5,304 bases of DNA from Endomicrobium sp. (GTDB lineage Bacteria > Elusimicrobiota > Endomicrobiia > Endomicrobiales > Endomicrobiaceae): NCBI GenBank assembly GCA_031264895.1, contig JAISDI010000241.1, positions 1 to 5,304 on the forward strand, given 5' to 3'. Below are positions 5,145 to 5,304 of the stretch, piece after piece. Positions within the stretch are counted from its first letter, which is position 1. Every line of letters starts with the position of its first letter. Below the pieces are notes generated by a model, which had not been told where the DNA came from, ran no database searches, and worked only from the letters and a program-made list of their open reading frames with translations. The position numbers and the translations under genes are program-made.

Positions 5145-5197
5145 GCCGTTGTATTTGCCGTCCGCTTTTGTCGTTAGCCGTTGTAGTTGTCGTTCGC
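5145..5197. repeat. Degenerate KTTGYC hexamer tract
   Basis: The segment reads as loosely repeated six-base units such as TTTGCC, GTTGTA, GTTGTC and GTTAGCC. Similar wording appears at 328-347 on the same strand and, inverted, near 4834-4850 and 4919-4930. GCCGTTGTAGTTGTC near 5178-5192 differs by one base from the 332-346 segment. Confidence 0.6.
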
Positions 5198-5231
5198 CGC
5201 CTCTAAGCGAGTCTATGAGCGAAAGATTTTT

Positions 5232-5304
5232 GAAGATTATCAAATTCGGTTGTTTGAGCGGCATTCCTCTTAAGTCTTTATGCCGCGAGTTCCGAATTTG
5301 CTTC
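5232..5304. repeat. Large hairpin repeat, truncated by the window end
   Basis: CAAATTCGG (5241-5249) pairs with CCGAATTTG (5292-5300), and inside it GCGGCAT (5258-5264) pairs with ATGCCGC (5280-5286) around a 15-base loop. GAAG (5232-5235) and CTTC (5301-5304) extend the stem if the five bases ATTAT are looped out. The pairing is still growing at the last base of the window, so the full palindrome is longer. Confidence 0.8.

Larger units (their letters stand above)
5088..5304 (-). other. Open minus-strand frame through repeat DNA, partial at the window end
   Basis: From the right edge (first full codon at 5303) the minus strand is open for 71 codons to a TGA at 5090-5088. An internal ATG at 5264 would give 58 residues. 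The product begins K-Q-I-R-N-S-R-H-K-D-L-R-G-M-P-L-K-Q-P-N, then L-S-L-I-D-S-L-R-G-G, and ends in a lysine-aspartate tail of five K-D pairs encoded by the hexamer array. Most of it is read from the palindromic repeat and the hexamer tract, so it may be only a translated repeat. If it is the tail of a real gene entering from the right, six-base slippage would change tail length without shifting frame. No domain is recognised. Confidence 0.25.

Overview
The window is AT-rich bacterial chromosomal DNA: a conserved housekeeping pair on the right and a repeat-laden, decaying accessory region on the left. Lineage is inferred only weakly. A short AT-rich intergenic style, many simple and palindromic repeats, a DUF4143-type ATPase and a translationally coupled ispF-cysS pair would fit an Elusimicrobiota/Endomicrobium-like anaerobe or symbiont, but no marker here settles it.

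Left edge (1-378): at least 17 perfect copies of the pentamer TCTTG run off the window start. On the minus strand they lie directly behind a promoter-like pair, a GGAG Shine-Dalgarno and an ATG (102), so they look like the frame-switching tract of a phase-variable gene whose body lies outside the window. An interrupted small reading frame (184-372, minus) follows a toxin-like gene.

379-1272 (minus): a gene whose rejoined product is 204 residues and resembles the MuF C-terminal / BECR-fold nuclease-toxin family. It is split by a 276-bp element with 33-bp terminal inverted repeats (31/33) and a TAA target duplication. The element has no transposase and folds into a multi-branched structure, so it is a MITE-like insertion. 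Removing it and one TAA restores one continuous frame.

1273-1612: a divergent intergenic region with palindromes, a possible coding remnant, and the second copy of a 30-bp direct repeat (27/30) whose first copy overlaps the 3' end of the toxin-like gene. It leads into an intact AAA/DUF4143 ATPase (1613-2836, plus).

2846-4775: a probable promoter, then ispF (MEP isoprenoid pathway) and cysS (cysteinyl-tRNA synthetase), overlapping by ATGA and probably one operon. cysS ends in a two-tier inverted repeat.

4776-5304: no convincing gene. It holds a palindromic repeat with CTGAA/TTCAG hairpins, a (GTCTTT)5 hexamer tract that decays into related hexamers, and a hairpin repeat cut by the window end. 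A minus-strand frame is open through this repeat material from the right edge to 5088. Degenerate KTTGYC-type units recur in several of the intergenic spaces.
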